A stretch of DNA of 64,000 nt, taken from Albugo candida. Taxonomy: Eukaryota > Oomycota > Peronosporomycetes > Albuginales > Albuginaceae. Shown here piece by piece: positions 31,118-42,973 of the stretch. The DNA lies in the NCBI GenBank assembly GCA_905220665.1, contig CAJNAR010000157.1, forward strand, positions 496,001-560,000, in the 5' to 3' direction. The position numbers and the translations under genes were made by a program. The notes under the pieces are model-generated. The model was not told the DNA's origin. It saw only the letters and a program-made list of their open reading frames with translations, and did not search any database. Position 1 is the first letter of the stretch. Each line of letters begins with the position of its first letter.

Positions 31118-33280
31118 CTATGCAGGTCCGCCGCCACCTTCGGGTACAGTCCAATCAATGTACTCTTCGGGTGTTTTAATGGAGCAGCATTTACAGTGGA
31201 CACAATTCTGTGCATTAATGACCAATTGAGGAATTCCATTTGCTTCGCTACCGTCCGTATATTCGTACACTTTTGCAGGGCAAAATCGTTGCTCCGGTCC
31301 AGCATACACGGGGTAGGAGACTTGTGTCGGGGCTGAAGCTAATTTTGGCTTGATACGCAAATGAGGCGGTTGGTCATGATTGTGATTTGTGCCACTACGC
31401 TGCAAATTTGACAACAAGTCGAAAGAGATGACTCCATCAGGCTTCGGATAAACGATTGGAGCAAAGTCTTTGGCAGGTCGTGTCTTTGCTGAATCTGGAA
31501 TTTTGTTCGGGATCGTCCACGGCTCTTTACCTCTTGCTATGAAAGAGCTGAATGCTACGTGTAACAGACCAGGTAATAGACCATAGTGGAAAGCAGCGTG
31601 TACGTTCCGAACAGGTTTGAGTTCCTCGATAATCCATGACTTTTCCACTGAGCTCTCGTAGCTATTGAGCAGTATCAGACATAGATATTGTCAATTCTTT
31701 GGAATGAGTCAACAGAGACGACTTACCTAGATATATCAGGTGGCGGCGCGGTGAGATCGATTTCAGCTGATTCGCCAGCAGTACTTGCTAATGCATTATA
31801 TACTGCTTCCGCAGCCAGCATACCGGACTTCATTGCAGTATGTGTTCCTTTGATCTTCACAGAGTTAAGAAATCCAGGTGCACATCCAATCAAAGCTCCT
31901 CCGGGAAATGTCAATTTTGGAATCGCATGATACCCTCCCTTTCGTATATGTCGCGAGCAGTGAAATTCCGTTCAAGAAACTGGATACATAGATTTTACCT
32001 CATTCAGACAACGCGCACCATATGCAAGACATTCGCCTCCATCTAGCATTTCTTTGATCGAGGGATGCATTTTGAATCGTTGGAATTCTTCATAGGGATT
32101 TATATAGGGATTCTCGTAATCGAGTCCAACCACCAAACCAATCTGAACCAAATCCTCTTCCATATGGTACATAAAGGATCCTCCAAATGTCTTGTCAAGT
32201 AATTTGTTTTGCAAAGGCCAGCCGAGTGTGTGCTGAACGAGCCCAGGGTGATGTTTATCCTTCGGAATTCGCCATACTTCTTTGACTCCAAGGCCATAAG
32301 TCTGCGGTTGTGTATCTTCACCTCGTAATTTAAACTTTCGAATCACTTCTTCACTACAAGAGCCTCGGCATCCTTCTCCAAGTAAAGTCTACGCAAAAAA
32401 TCCATTGTATTTCATCCAATGCATCAATAGAGTCGAACGTACAGTGCGTGCACGTAGTTCCATCCCACGGGCAAACGTGCTTTTTGGTTTTCCATCTTTC
32501 CCAATTCCGACATCTCTAGTCGCGATTCCGTACACTGCACCATCTTCCCGGTACAACACTTGAGCAGCAGAGAAACCAGGATAGATCTCCACACCCAATT
32601 CTTCTGCCTGTTCTCCAAGCCATCTCGTCAGTTTACTCAAGCTGATAACATAATTTCCTAGATTGTGCTGGATGCATATAAAATTTCAGCAATCAAGACA
32701 CAAATTCCATGTAAATGAACCTGTTGTGGTGGTAAGAGGAAATTTGGAAGTTTCCAGCTTTTCTTCTCCGATAGAAACAGAAAGGAATCTTGGGTGACAG
32801 GTGTGTCCAAAGGTGCCTTCTTCTCTTTCCAATCAGGAATCAATTCATCCAGTGCACGAGTTTCAAAGACATTGCCTAATAGGTTCGGATCGATCACTCA
32901 CTCTCTTTGTCATAATTTGAAGCGAAATGATACCTGATACGATGTGAGAGCCAATCTCTGCTCCTTTTTCGATCACACACACTGACAAATCCGTCCCTTT
33001 CTCCAGCGATAATTGTTTCAAACGAATAGCCGCTGATAAGCTAGCGGGTCCTCCACCAACCTGACAACATCTTTGAGCTTGGATGCAACAAAAGGGATAT
33101 AAGTATTCTTACAAGTAACACATCATAGTCCATTGCCTCACGCGGCGCATTCATTTGCTCTTTTTCTCCATCCGTCAAAACAACTGTTGTGAAATGACAA
33201 ACTGATGATCGAGTTGGATGGTTAGACCATCTCGTAATTGGTCGTTGCCTAGAAAGACTGCAAATTGATCGAAAAAACAT
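31118..33280 (-). CDS. ETFDH: Electron transfer flavoprotein-ubiquinone oxidoreductase, 7 exons
   Basis: Exons 33280..33113, 33060..32934, 32875..32721, 32667..32443, 32388..31999, 31938..31727 and 31661..31118 join to 606 aa. It passes electrons from ETF (fatty-acid and amino-acid oxidation) to ubiquinone at the inner mitochondrial membrane. Order: mitochondrial presequence; FAD motif [55 protein letters not shown]; 4Fe-4S ligands in FCPAKVYEY and QNCVHCKCC; and the family end VPEGGGGPA. All catalytic regions look intact. It has the most introns of any gene here, each 50-65 nt. Confidence 0.92.
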
Positions 33281-34557
33281 ATCCTTCTTGCGGTCGCTTT
33301 ATTCGATCCAATTTATAATTGGTGTAGGAACACAATTTTGTTTTCACACTTTTTTGCTGTAGCCGACCAGCTCATTTCGCTTATGGACAGATTTCGCCAG
33401 CTTTTGAGATGCAAATGACTCGCAACAGTCTATACTTTGCAACAACACAAGTATACAATGTCATCGGCACTAATTATACTCTATAGGAGCATGCATGGAT
33501 GCAAATACACCACGGAATTTGTAAAGAAAATAACAAGCGATTTTAGAAGCGATTCGATACATTATATATGCATCAGAATTTGTGGAATACAGGAAAAATC
33601 ATATATTGACTTGAAACAGCGCTTAAATTAAAAAAATTGTGCTTTTCAGTCACCACTACCGGCTTGAGACGAAAATCTCAACACATTATCAAAGTTGTTT
33701 TTGGAAAAGGTCGATAGGTATCCAACAGAGAACTAGCCTCGATGGCTTACCGTTGCCCTCTGATGGCTTACGGTTGTTCTCTGCCAAATATTCATTTTTC
33801 ATCTACATAGCGTTGCTATTATTATCGTTTTCCTTATTTGGCAGCCTTTGATTCCACCGTCCTATCTTTAGTCTTACCCTATTGCGTGAGCACCAAACTT
33901 TTTTGCATTTCTGTTCACCTCAGAATGCCAGTGCCACAGGGTCTTATTCCAATTTAAGAAAGCGTCCCTAAATATCTTATCTCCTCCATCAAAATGGATA
34001 AATGAGCGCTTAAGGGACACTTACTTATCATCATCGCAAGTGCTCGATTTTCTCAACAAACCTTTAGCTTCAAGTCGCAAATAAATGGAACGGTGCGTTT
34101 AGAGATTGATATATAATCAACCCTCAATACTAATGTCACATTTGTGTTCAAAGCAGCCCTTGCACTCCTAGAAAACGATTGGCAAACGCATTAGAAGCAG
34201 ACCGAGAGAACTCGATTCTATACGCGCGGTACTGGAATCAGGATACTTCAAATGCTCAAGATGATAAGGATACAAAGCCCCTAAATTTGAAGACATTTTG
34301 TAGCGATTATATTCACACAGTTGTGACACAAGTTTTGAGTCCCAAGAAGGCAGTAGTAATCAGATAAGAAAGATCAACTGATTGATAATATTCCCAATTC
34401 GATGAACTATCCTATACTGTGTTGCCTCATCCCATTCACAGCGTGTCTTCACCGCAAAAACAGTCGAAATATTTATTTAGAATGATCTGTAGCTAAAACG
34501 ATTGGCTGTATCGAATATTGGTACAAGTTTTAAGGTGAACGCACTTAAAGCAGGTCG
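33281..34557. other. Intergenic gap with a small tandem repeat
   Basis: A 1.28-kb gap before RPC3. Only short unsupported ORFs occur. A two-copy repeat of about 21 bp (GATGGCTTACSGTTG core) is at about 33,738-33,780. It should contain the promoters of ETF-QO (leftward) and RPC3 (rightward). I see no other structure. Confidence 0.5.
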
Positions 34558-36613
34558 ATGTATGCGAGTCGATCGGATAGAGAACTTGTTCTCAATATTA
34601 TTGACAGTGATTTTGGGCAAATTGCCAAAGTGATTGCACAAGGAATTATACGATCAGATGGGCTACAGCTTCCAGGAATTATCGAGTATGTGCAGCGCAC
34701 AGTAAAGCCGGCAGAAACCAATATGAGCGAGGTTGAATGATTTTGTGTGTCAAAGTCCGAAGCATCCGCTGACCCTTATATCGTAGATAAAATGCGGTTT
34801 GTTGAAGCTTTTGCAGCACAATTTGCTGACATTTAAACCAGTGGCATCACTTCCAAAGAAAAGAAAAGTCGAGCGAACGACGGAGACCACAAGCAACGCT
34901 TGTTATTATGTGCGTTATGAGTCACAACTCAGTTCCTTTGTTGATAACTGCTCTCATCATTCAAAACAGATTGACATCTCAGAGGTCCTCTATCGGATCC
35001 ACTTTCCTCGCTTTATCAATCAGGCCAAAAAAAAATTTGGCGATGCTGTAAGAAAAGCTGAATTTTTTAGGAATACGAATGCGTCGTGATAGCATACTTT
35101 ATAGGGAGAAATCATCATGGAAGAGATTCTTGTAAATGGTAGAATTCGAATGGACGAATCAGTCGAGGTCATGGCGTACAGGCTTGCGGAATGCAGGCAA
35201 AAGAAGGAGAGTAATGAGGACGCATCAAGCATACCCGAGCGCGAGCTTCGAGATTGTCGTGAAGCTGTGAATTTCAAATTCGTGGAAATGGCCAAAAACA
35301 GATACATTTCGCGTGTCCATCCAGTCAAAATGGTCTTGACTCAACAGGAATCAAAGTCAATCGACTCGTTGGCAGAAAAACCATCCAACCGCGGAAATCA
35401 CACAAAACAGGTTGGCTCGAATAACATGATCAGACCAGAGATTTCTACGGAATCACTTGGAGATGAGCATGGAATTGCAGTACGCGTAAAAAAGGAGAAA
35501 AAAGTATCGCGTGGGAGCAATCTTCCAGTAGAGCTGATGATGCTCTTGGAATCACAAGAAATGAGCATGAATGAAGCTGCAGAAGAAGCAGAATATGACG
35601 TAGCGTCAAACCCTTTCGCCAAAAAACGATCGAGGTTATCAAAACGAGCAAGACTTCCAAAACATGGCACAAAACCGCATGAAGCGCATACAGAATCAGA
35701 TACCAACGGACTGCAAAGTACTAATACAGAAATGGATGAGAAATCACTCGTTTGGCGTTGCGGTACTGACCAGCTCTTGCGTGAATTACGACACGATGCT
35801 TTTGTGCGATTTGCAATGGAAAATGTCAATCACGTAGCTGGTGTGATTGTGTCCGCAATGCTTTCGTATTCCATGTCACACGAGAGGGAAAGCAACGAAC
35901 CGACTTCTTTTCCCATGACGGCCAGAGAAATATACAAGGTCGATGAAGTCAAGCAAGCACTTCCGAAAGAAATAAAAGATACTTGGAGACTATTGCTCAA
36001 CTACCTTGCCGTCATGGTCAGAGACAAATCTGGAATGCTTACGAGAGTCGCAGCAGAAAAAGCAGATGCAACTACTACGCAAGGCGGAGACGGAGGGCAG
36101 TATGTTGTTCACATGAAAAATATCACAGACTATCTGAAACAAGCCACAATGCACGCCTACATTCAGGATAAATTTGGGGTGCAGAGCGCTCGAATCGTAC
36201 GGCTTATACTTGAAAAACGTCAATTGGAACAAAAAAGTATCGGAGAGTTGGCTTTGTTACCACTGAATGAAGCACGTCGTCGTTTATACGACCTCTACAG
36301 AGACAAACTAATACATTTACAGGAAATCCCCAAACGTAGCGACCATAACCCGGTGCACACAATGTATACGTGGTCAGTCAACACTTTCCACATAGAACGA
36401 GTTATCAGAGAACGTGTGCAGGACTCAATATGCAAATTGCGCTCCAGACGCGACTTTATAGCAAAGGAGAACAAGGAGTTGATCGCACGCTCAAGCCAGC
36501 TGGTGGAAGAGAATGATCTGGAGAAATTCGACAAGCTCAGTCAAGGTCTTGATCGCTTGGATCGTTCAATTTTACAATTGGACGAGAATTTGATGCTATA
36601 CAGAGATTTTTGA
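34558..36613 (+). CDS. POLR3C: RNA polymerase III subunit RPC3 (POLR3C/RPC82), 3 exons
   Basis: Exons 34558..34731, 34787..35047 and 35105..36613 give 647 aa. RPC3 sits in the Pol III-specific heterotrimer that recruits initiation factor TFIIIB and opens DNA for tRNA and 5S genes. The N-terminal winged-helix segment is split across exons (GLQLPGIIEYVQ; GLLKLLQHNLLTF; RIHFPRFINQAKKKFG; MEEILVNGRIRM). The C-terminal WH region shows ARIVRLILEKRQLEQKSI, LLPLNEARRRLYDL and LQEIPKRSDHNPVHTMY. A Lys/Arg-rich low-complexity insert (about 230-330) is larger than usual. Confidence 0.85.
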
Positions 36614-36854
36614 GCTTTGTTCCAAGGTACAGCTAATTTGCAGTATCAGAAATCGAAAAAGCGCTGTTTTTATCCCTACAGCTTTATTGTGAATGAGACA
36701 TCTGAAAGTATGAGCGATATGCGGGACCACCTGCTGGATACATTTGCTTGATAGATGGACTGACTGCAATATAGACCTTTTAGTGGCATCAAAGCATCTT
36801 GAGTGATGTATCGAGGCATCTGGTGATTCATCAATACACAAACGATATACATTT

Positions 36855-39332
36855 TCATTCTGATACTTTACCAGTATTCAATTTTTCTGCCAAAGTCGAC
36901 TCCATTCTTTGCAACTGTTTTGCAAGTTCATTTATCTGATTGGTATGAGTGTTTAAAGCAAGAACCATATTGCCCTGCTGGTTACGCAGTTGTTCTTGTG
37001 TATCGGTCGTTTGGTGTAAAAGCTCCAAGAGTTTGGTCTCAATATCGGATTGACAAATTTGAGCAAAAGGAGGCGGGTTGGTACGTGTGCATTCTGTGGA
37101 GGTCGTCTGTTGAGGAAGCTCTTCAGCGACGTTTTTGCTTGTCGTATGATGCTGACCCTGAGAGTCTACGTCATCAACTTGATTATTGGATGTCGGTATT
37201 ACTACACTAACGGGATCGATTGCTGTAGATAGCACGGATTGTGTCATGTCACCTTCCGAGTTGTACGATCTTGATGATATTTCAAGGAATTCATGCCCTG
37301 CACTTTTCTCTTGAGCCTGCAGTAACACCTCATCCAGCTTCTTCTTGACTCCTCTCACCACAGACTGTAACTGGTTGATTACTTGGACACATCCACACCG
37401 AGTTCTCGAATCGAAGACTTCGAGAGCACCGATAATATGCCCGTTCGTCAGACGAATTGGAATGCCGGCATAAAATAGCGGTGATGAATGATTGAGCCGC
37501 CAAGGATTTCCTGCAAAGCGGCAATCATGAGATAAATCGGCGCAAACTAGGGGCTTCCGGCTACAGCATGTATGTGCTGCAAAAGCCACCTTACGGTCGA
37601 TTTTTGTTGCTTTGAAACTACCTTGTTTACTGCATACTATATAGTCATCAGCACATAATAAACCAAACATCGCCATTGAAGAATGTGTGCCTATTTTCGC
37701 CATCATAACCATTTGATCGAGATATTTGGCAATTGAGCCTTCGGTTAGTGCATGAGCAAGTAACTCAGCAGATTTGAGACGTTCCATCTCATTCTTGCAC
37801 TCTCCAGCGGATAGAAAAGATGTTGTGCCGTGCTTCCCTACGCCCTGATTATAACAAGGATACGGCACTGTGGATGCTTGCTGAACTGGAGTACAACGAG
37901 TATCCTTACACATGAGGCAATTAGTCAATTTGTATGAGATGTTGGGAGACATAGTCATCTCATTCTGATGTTCATCTTCGACGATCTCATTGCTCAGATG
38001 TGTGAGATTGTGTTTTGGGCTGTGAGCCAACTCATCCTCGTCGACACGATCAAACACCACACTGTACTCTTCGATCTGCATCGAAAACTCCTCTCCGTCG
38101 TCAAGTGTGCCAAGCATACAAGCAACACATAATCGAGCGGTTGTGTTGTCAGATAAACCATTTAGTTTTTTCACAACACCACAATGACCGCAGATAATAG
38201 AGCTACACTTTCGACACAGATATTTTCGCCGTAAGGGATTGAAGCTTTTTCCACACGTGGAGCACTTTTTTGCTTTCCTAAAAGCGTCATGGTCCAATAA
38301 GGATGCATTGTCTTTGTGCAGAGTCGAGGAACTGTCTTCAATGCCATGAGATCGCATGCTGAATGGGTTATAATCAAGCCGGGGATTAGCGAATCCGATA
38401 CCAGACACGGATCGATTACGGCTTACGTTGTTGTCTTTATCTATTTTTTCTGCTGACAGTGAGGATCGAGACGATGAGCCTACATTTCGATCTTGCCCAT
38501 CAGAGCTCGCAGTAACAGAAGAAGTAGAGGAATCAAAGTATTTCCAGAATCGCTTTGTATCCATATATTTTTGAAAATGTTCCGTTGTGTGATTGTGTGA
38601 GCCTCTACAGTCTGTTATTGTATACAATTCCAAAGTGTCAACAAAATCCATTCTCCAAGTTATGTGATGAAAGTAATTCATATAGACCAACCTTTTGCCT
38701 AATGCGACAGCCTGTTGTCGATCCTTTGTAAGACCCTCAGTTATCAGAAATTGAACAATATCTTTTCCTGTAGCACAATATATGAACAAGTGCATTGTAA
38801 TTTGCAAAGCTTCAACAGACAGATTCTTCTTGATACGAAATAATACGTCTTCTATGTCTGTGAGACCATAGTGCGGATCGGAGCCATACATTGTCAGTAA
38901 CTTGATATTGTTGTCAAGTGCTTGGATCCACATTTCTCTTTCCTTTCCACTTTTGAGCCTCAATCGTAATTCGAGTTTTGACAAAATACCACCATTGCAA
39001 ATGAGTCCAATCTGTCTCGGATTCTTGTGCTCAAAATGTTCGTCATTGTGGTCATGTAAATAAATGCCTCTTCCTAATTCGATTCCGCCAACGCGACTAA
39101 TGTCATTCTCACGTTTATAAATACTAAGCCAACGTCCTTGCAAGCGCACGTGATACGCATTCCATATAGAAAATGTCCCCGTTTTAAATTTCACTTCCAT
39201 CATTCCGCTGCAATTCTGAAGGTGTTTGCTATAAGATGGGACAGAGGCTTTTATGATAGAAATTGGTACTTGTTGTGAGCTTTTTTCCTCCGCAGTGCAC
39301 AAGTAACTAGCATTTTCCTTCTCTTTAGTCAT
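36855..39332 (-). CDS. PH/DEP/FYVE-like/GAF multidomain protein
   Basis: An 825-aa single-exon protein. PH domain about 42-150 (GMMEVKFKTGTFSIWNAY...ALDNNIKLL); DEP-like about 165-240; zinc finger of FYVE type about 355-410 (KCSTCGKSF...YLCRKC...CGHCG...CVAC); GAF domain about 540-650 (VCADLSHDCRFAGNPW; FYAGIPIRLTNGHIIGALEVFD); a C-terminal coiled coil (about 770-825, NQINELAKQLQRME). Oomycetes are rich in such combinations; it should act on membranes in signalling or trafficking. The zinc finger lacks the two histidines (RRKYLCRKC instead of R-K-H-H-C-R) that hold PI3P in true FYVE domains. Confidence 0.82.
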   Translation of the reverse strand: MTKEKENASYLCTAEEKSSQQVPISIIKASVPSYSKHLQNCSGMMEVKFKTGTFSIWNAYHVRLQGRWLSIYKRENDISRVGGIELGRGIYLHDHNDEHFEHKNPRQIGLICNGGILSKLELRLRLKSGKEREMWIQALDNNIKLLTMYGSDPHYGLTDIEDVLFRIKKNLSVEALQITMHLFIYCATGKDIVQFLITEGLTKDRQQAVALGKRLVYMNYFHHITWRMDFVDTLELYTITDCRGSHNHTTEHFQKYMDTKRFWKYFDSSTSSVTASSDGQDRNVGSSSRSSLSAEKIDKDNNVSRNRSVSGIGFANPRLDYNPFSMRSHGIEDSSSTLHKDNASLLDHDAFRKAKKCSTCGKSFNPLRRKYLCRKCSSIICGHCGVVKKLNGLSDNTTARLCVACMLGTLDDGEEFSMQIEEYSVVFDRVDEDELAHSPKHNLTHLSNEIVEDEHQNEMTMSPNISYKLTNCLMCKDTRCTPVQQASTVPYPCYNQGVGKHGTTSFLSAGECKNEMERLKSAELLAHALTEGSIAKYLDQMVMMAKIGTHSSMAMFGLLCADDYIVCSKQGSFKATKIDRKVAFAAHTCCSRKPLVCADLSHDCRFAGNPWRLNHSSPLFYAGIPIRLTNGHIIGALEVFDSRTRCGCVQVINQLQSVVRGVKKKLDEVLLQAQEKSAGHEFLEISSRSYNSEGDMTQSVLSTAIDPVSVVIPTSNNQVDDVDSQGQHHTTSKNVAEELPQQTTSTECTRTNPPPFAQICQSDIETKLLELLHQTTDTQEQLRNQQGNMVLALNTHTNQINELAKQLQRMESTLAEKLNTGKVSE

Positions 39333-41479
39333 GGTGTGTTTGTCACACAGTTAATTGTGCTCTCTGATTTGTACTTCTTTGAATGCGATAATTACTACGG
39401 GTAGTCACTCCACAGAGATGAATTGATTCTACTTTTGCTAACCAGTGGAAGCTGTTTTATGTGCGTGGGCACGATTTTTACCAGATCGCTCTGCTACGTG
39501 AGAGCCATGATTACTTTTCATTGGTGGATAATAGCTCAAATTCTGGTAGGAGCAGACCGTTCTCAATTATCGCGTCTATGCATATGACTTCTTTCTGTGT
39601 CTCAATTCTTATTGTGAAAGACAAATTGGGAAAGATACTTACTCTACAAAACAAGCCAAAATCATGCTTATTGTCAAGTAAAGTGGACGTTCCAAAATGC
39701 GAGTAAATGAATTAATGGCACGCAGTAAATAAAGTTATATTGTAATCCAAGTCATGATCACACAAGGCAGGGAGAAATAGTATCCTTACATCGTTGTAAT
39801 GCTCATCTTGAATGTATTCTTTGTGGCGACGCCATTGAGACCACATTGACGTATTATGCTTTTATTAGTGATGGGATAAAAATACTCTAAGGGTCTTGCA
39901 TTTGGAAAGATTTGGATTTGAGACAATTGTGAGTACAGCTTTCGGCCAAGAAATGCAAGAAATTCTGATTGCAAGGATTCCGATTCCACGCTTCCCCCCT
40001 TTTGGTAGCTATTTTGAATCGAACCCCACTCATCTCTGTCTGTCGAAAGAGCAAACAAAAAGGTGAAGGCGCCAACAGAGCACTTCATAGAACACGTCGA
40101 TATGATATTGAGCTAAATATACCACATATAAAACACGTGCGTCTGGAGGCAGTGCAATATCCGGCATTTTTTGGAATCATGTCTCGTTAGGTATTACCAG
40201 CGACTCTTGTGGCGGAACAAGTATATTTCCAGCAATTTCCTATCAGGAAACGTCCGTATGAACAGGATTTCAAGGACGAAGAATGTTTCTGGTACATAAC
40301 GACGATGACATGTATGAAGTAGGACACTGTAAGATGCTACTTATACAATCATTATCCAACTATGATGGAAGTATTGTAGCGAGTCTGGTCGAGTCACTGA
40401 ACTCCGCGCGTGTCACATGTAGTCTGGATTCTCTGTGGCTGGTTGCTATTACCAAGTCGTCTTAAATCTGCACAACAGCTAATCAGCTGAGACCTCTGAC
40501 GTTACGACCACATCCGCTGCACGAGAATTTGGCAAACTTGCCGCTATGTCACGATACACTTCACAACGTAGCTCCTGTCACATCACTGCTCCTCCTCATA
40601 GGCGACTTCCTGAGAATAGATTTGTGCTTACCACAAGCGCCCAGCTCATGTAGATGGGATACTGGCAACAGACAAATGAATTGGGATGGTAATGCTATCT
40701 GGACGTGCAGATGATACCGTATCCGCGGATAGATAGCCATATATCTAGCACAGACAGTAAATATCTGCTTTTGGGCATTGTAACGACCAAATGGGAATCG
40801 ACTATTGGACATTCACAGACACGACATTTCAGTGCATTTTCTATCGAGGAAATCTCTAGAGGTACAGCGATAGCGAAATCGTTCTTCTTCATCTATTGGC
40901 AAGTAAAGAAAGAATTCAAGCATGCTTCATTGTGCAGCACTCGATGCTGTGGGACTTCGCTCTCATCACAGGCTAACTGCTTCGACTCAACCAGACAAGA
41001 TGATCTGATCCTTGATCCAGAATAGACAAAATTAATCAAGTTGTATGGAGTTCAAGTATGTTTGAGTGGTTCTCGTTGATCAAAGCCACATTAGACCTGC
41101 GGAGACACGTTCAGAACGCCAGGAACATCGCCTTAGGACATTGCATATGAAGCTGCATTACTTGTGCCATGATACCTGGGATAGTTTTGAGGAAGTTGTT
41201 GTGTACTGCGTGCTCAGGTCTCAATCGTACAATCTTTGGTAGGCTTCGAAAACTTAGGCGTCCTCGAAACGCATAGACTTGAGCGTATTGTGACACAAGG
41301 TCAAGGTTGGTGGCACTCAAGCCTGAAAACAATTCAAAGCACTTTCTTATGCAATATTCATAGCCTAGATCAGCTATATTATGGCATTTTTTGATACGTT
41401 ACTGCCAATAGCTACGGAAGGGCCTCGATAGAGTGAGGAAAGATAGCGCTTGATTCGATGGTCGATATGCTGCCTTTCT
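39333..41479. other. Gene-poor stretch, no gene recognised
   Basis: A 2.1-kb stretch with only short ORFs (100 codons or fewer) on both strands and no motif that I recognise. It marks the start of the gene-poor part of the window. One 98-aa minus-strand ORF at 39,786 and one 106-aa plus-strand ORF at 40,705 show no domain. Confidence 0.5.
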
Positions 41480-42973
41480 TCAGAACGCTGCAGATCGACG
41501 TCTTGTCACAGTCCGAGAATCATGTACCTTCCGATTCCGTTTCTGCACAGTTGAAACTTCGTAATCTGAGTATCTCATCGGCCTTGGAGGCAAATACGCG
41601 GATTCTATTTTAATGATCACAAGTGGTCTAACATCACAATGCGATCGCCGTTCATACAGTGTAGTCGTCCAAAGGATTTTATCTGACTTGTCCGCATGGA
41701 AAATTTCCAACTCGCGAAAAAGGCACTTGATATAATTCGGATCATCATCGGGATATTCGACTGCGCCAATTTCAGCAACTTCCACTTGGTATATGGCTAA
41801 TTCGTCCTCAGATAAGCTCGCATGATTTCTTTGACGAGCGCTCTGCCCTTGCAGTTGAGGTAAAATGCTTTCCGGTCGAAGCATTATTGAGGTACAGGAA
41901 TTTTCCTTGTGCACACACGCGAACCGAGCCCATACAATAGCTTTATATTCGTTCTGAATCTGTGTGGTTGCTCTGAAAATGCCAAATAGAGTTTTCATAA
42001 TGCTCAATTTGTATCCTTGCTTCTGGCAGCATTGTAAACACTTAATACGTTGATCAGGTAGAAAAGTGACCACAGCCATATTAATAGAGCGTCGATTAGT
42101 TTGATATAATATTTGAGGTGGTTCCGTTGCATCATTTTCACATGCTGGTATGACCCCACATTTCGATCGCAATAAAGTTTTTTGTGTGGCGTTTAGCGTG
42201 AAACGTTTAAGACGAAATTTCCTTATTCCTTGGTTCGACAGAATCATCGGGTTGGCCGAACAGGAACGTAGCACGTCAAGACATTTTGTCATTTTGTCAA
42301 TTTTCACCTCCACCTCAACATTGAGCTCGTTGTGATCCTTCAATGTTTCAAGCAGTGAGCTAGCATACTTTGACTGTAACTGCTGATCAATTTCCAAGTC
42401 GAACTCGGGTCCCAAATGTTCCCCTTCGCCCATCGCACGTTTGAGCAATTCAACTGTAGTGAATTTAAAATTTCTTGATCTTTCCAGCGTCTCGATGTTA
42501 GACCTCATTCCGCGACACCAGTATAACTTGAACTCACGATAATGCCAGATGATCGTATATTCCTTGACTAGGGCGACGTTATACTTGGCAAGTGCTTTCC
42601 GTTGAGCTGTAGAGGAAAATATCGCAAAGTCGAGCGGATCATCAAACGCATCAGGATGATCGGAATTCAGCTGACTAAAACTTTCAACGACGCAATAACC
42701 TGGTAGGATTGCATTGATGCTTTCCTGTATGAAAGTTGTTTTTGTGTAGATGTCGATTGTTGCGGAATTGCTGCCGATATTTACTGGCATAAATCTTTTG
42801 ACCCCTGCGTTGATAATGGCATCATAACACTTAAATAGAGGTGTCAAAGTGTGCGATAATCGTATTCGGTACTTATTGTACGTTGTGTATTGCGCATAAT
42901 GTAACGGCAACCAAATATATACGATCAGTTGCGTAATCCAATTGCAGAGGCACGCTCGTTGTCTCGATACCAT
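41480..42973 (-). CDS. Hypothetical protein, 497 aa, no recognised domain
   Basis: The only long intact frame in the gene-poor part. It starts with ATG at 42973 and has no internal stops over 497 codons, which is unlikely by chance. The N-terminal 40 residues are hydrophobic in places (WITQLIVYIWLPLHY), but there is no clear signal peptide. The middle is mixed charged and hydrophobic, and the C-terminus is strongly basic (KRNRKVHDSRTVTRRRS). A second overlapping frame begins at 43061 and may represent a true 5' exon. No match to a known transposon protein was seen. It could be lineage-specific. Confidence 0.45.
   Translation of the reverse strand: MVSRQRACLCNWITQLIVYIWLPLHYAQYTTYNKYRIRLSHTLTPLFKCYDAIINAGVKRFMPVNIGSNSATIDIYTKTTFIQESINAILPGYCVVESFSQLNSDHPDAFDDPLDFAIFSSTAQRKALAKYNVALVKEYTIIWHYREFKLYWCRGMRSNIETLERSRNFKFTTVELLKRAMGEGEHLGPEFDLEIDQQLQSKYASSLLETLKDHNELNVEVEVKIDKMTKCLDVLRSCSANPMILSNQGIRKFRLKRFTLNATQKTLLRSKCGVIPACENDATEPPQILYQTNRRSINMAVVTFLPDQRIKCLQCCQKQGYKLSIMKTLFGIFRATTQIQNEYKAIVWARFACVHKENSCTSIMLRPESILPQLQGQSARQRNHASLSEDELAIYQVEVAEIGAVEYPDDDPNYIKCLFRELEIFHADKSDKILWTTTLYERRSHCDVRPLVIIKIESAYLPPRPMRYSDYEVSTVQKRNRKVHDSRTVTRRRSAAF

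Noticed and set aside
34179..34367. 62-aa plus-strand ORF upstream of RPC3
   Set aside because: Could be a 5' exon of RPC3, but no splice join in frame was found and the RPC3 start is already complete.
36596..36858. 81-aa minus-strand ORF and its shifted partner between RPC3 and the PH/FYVE-like gene
   Set aside because: Two overlapping frames with no composition bias or domain; chance ORFs in the convergent 3' region.
41111..41332. 73-aa minus-strand ORF next to the 497-aa hypothetical gene
   Set aside because: Could be a 3' exon, but no good splice signals connect it.
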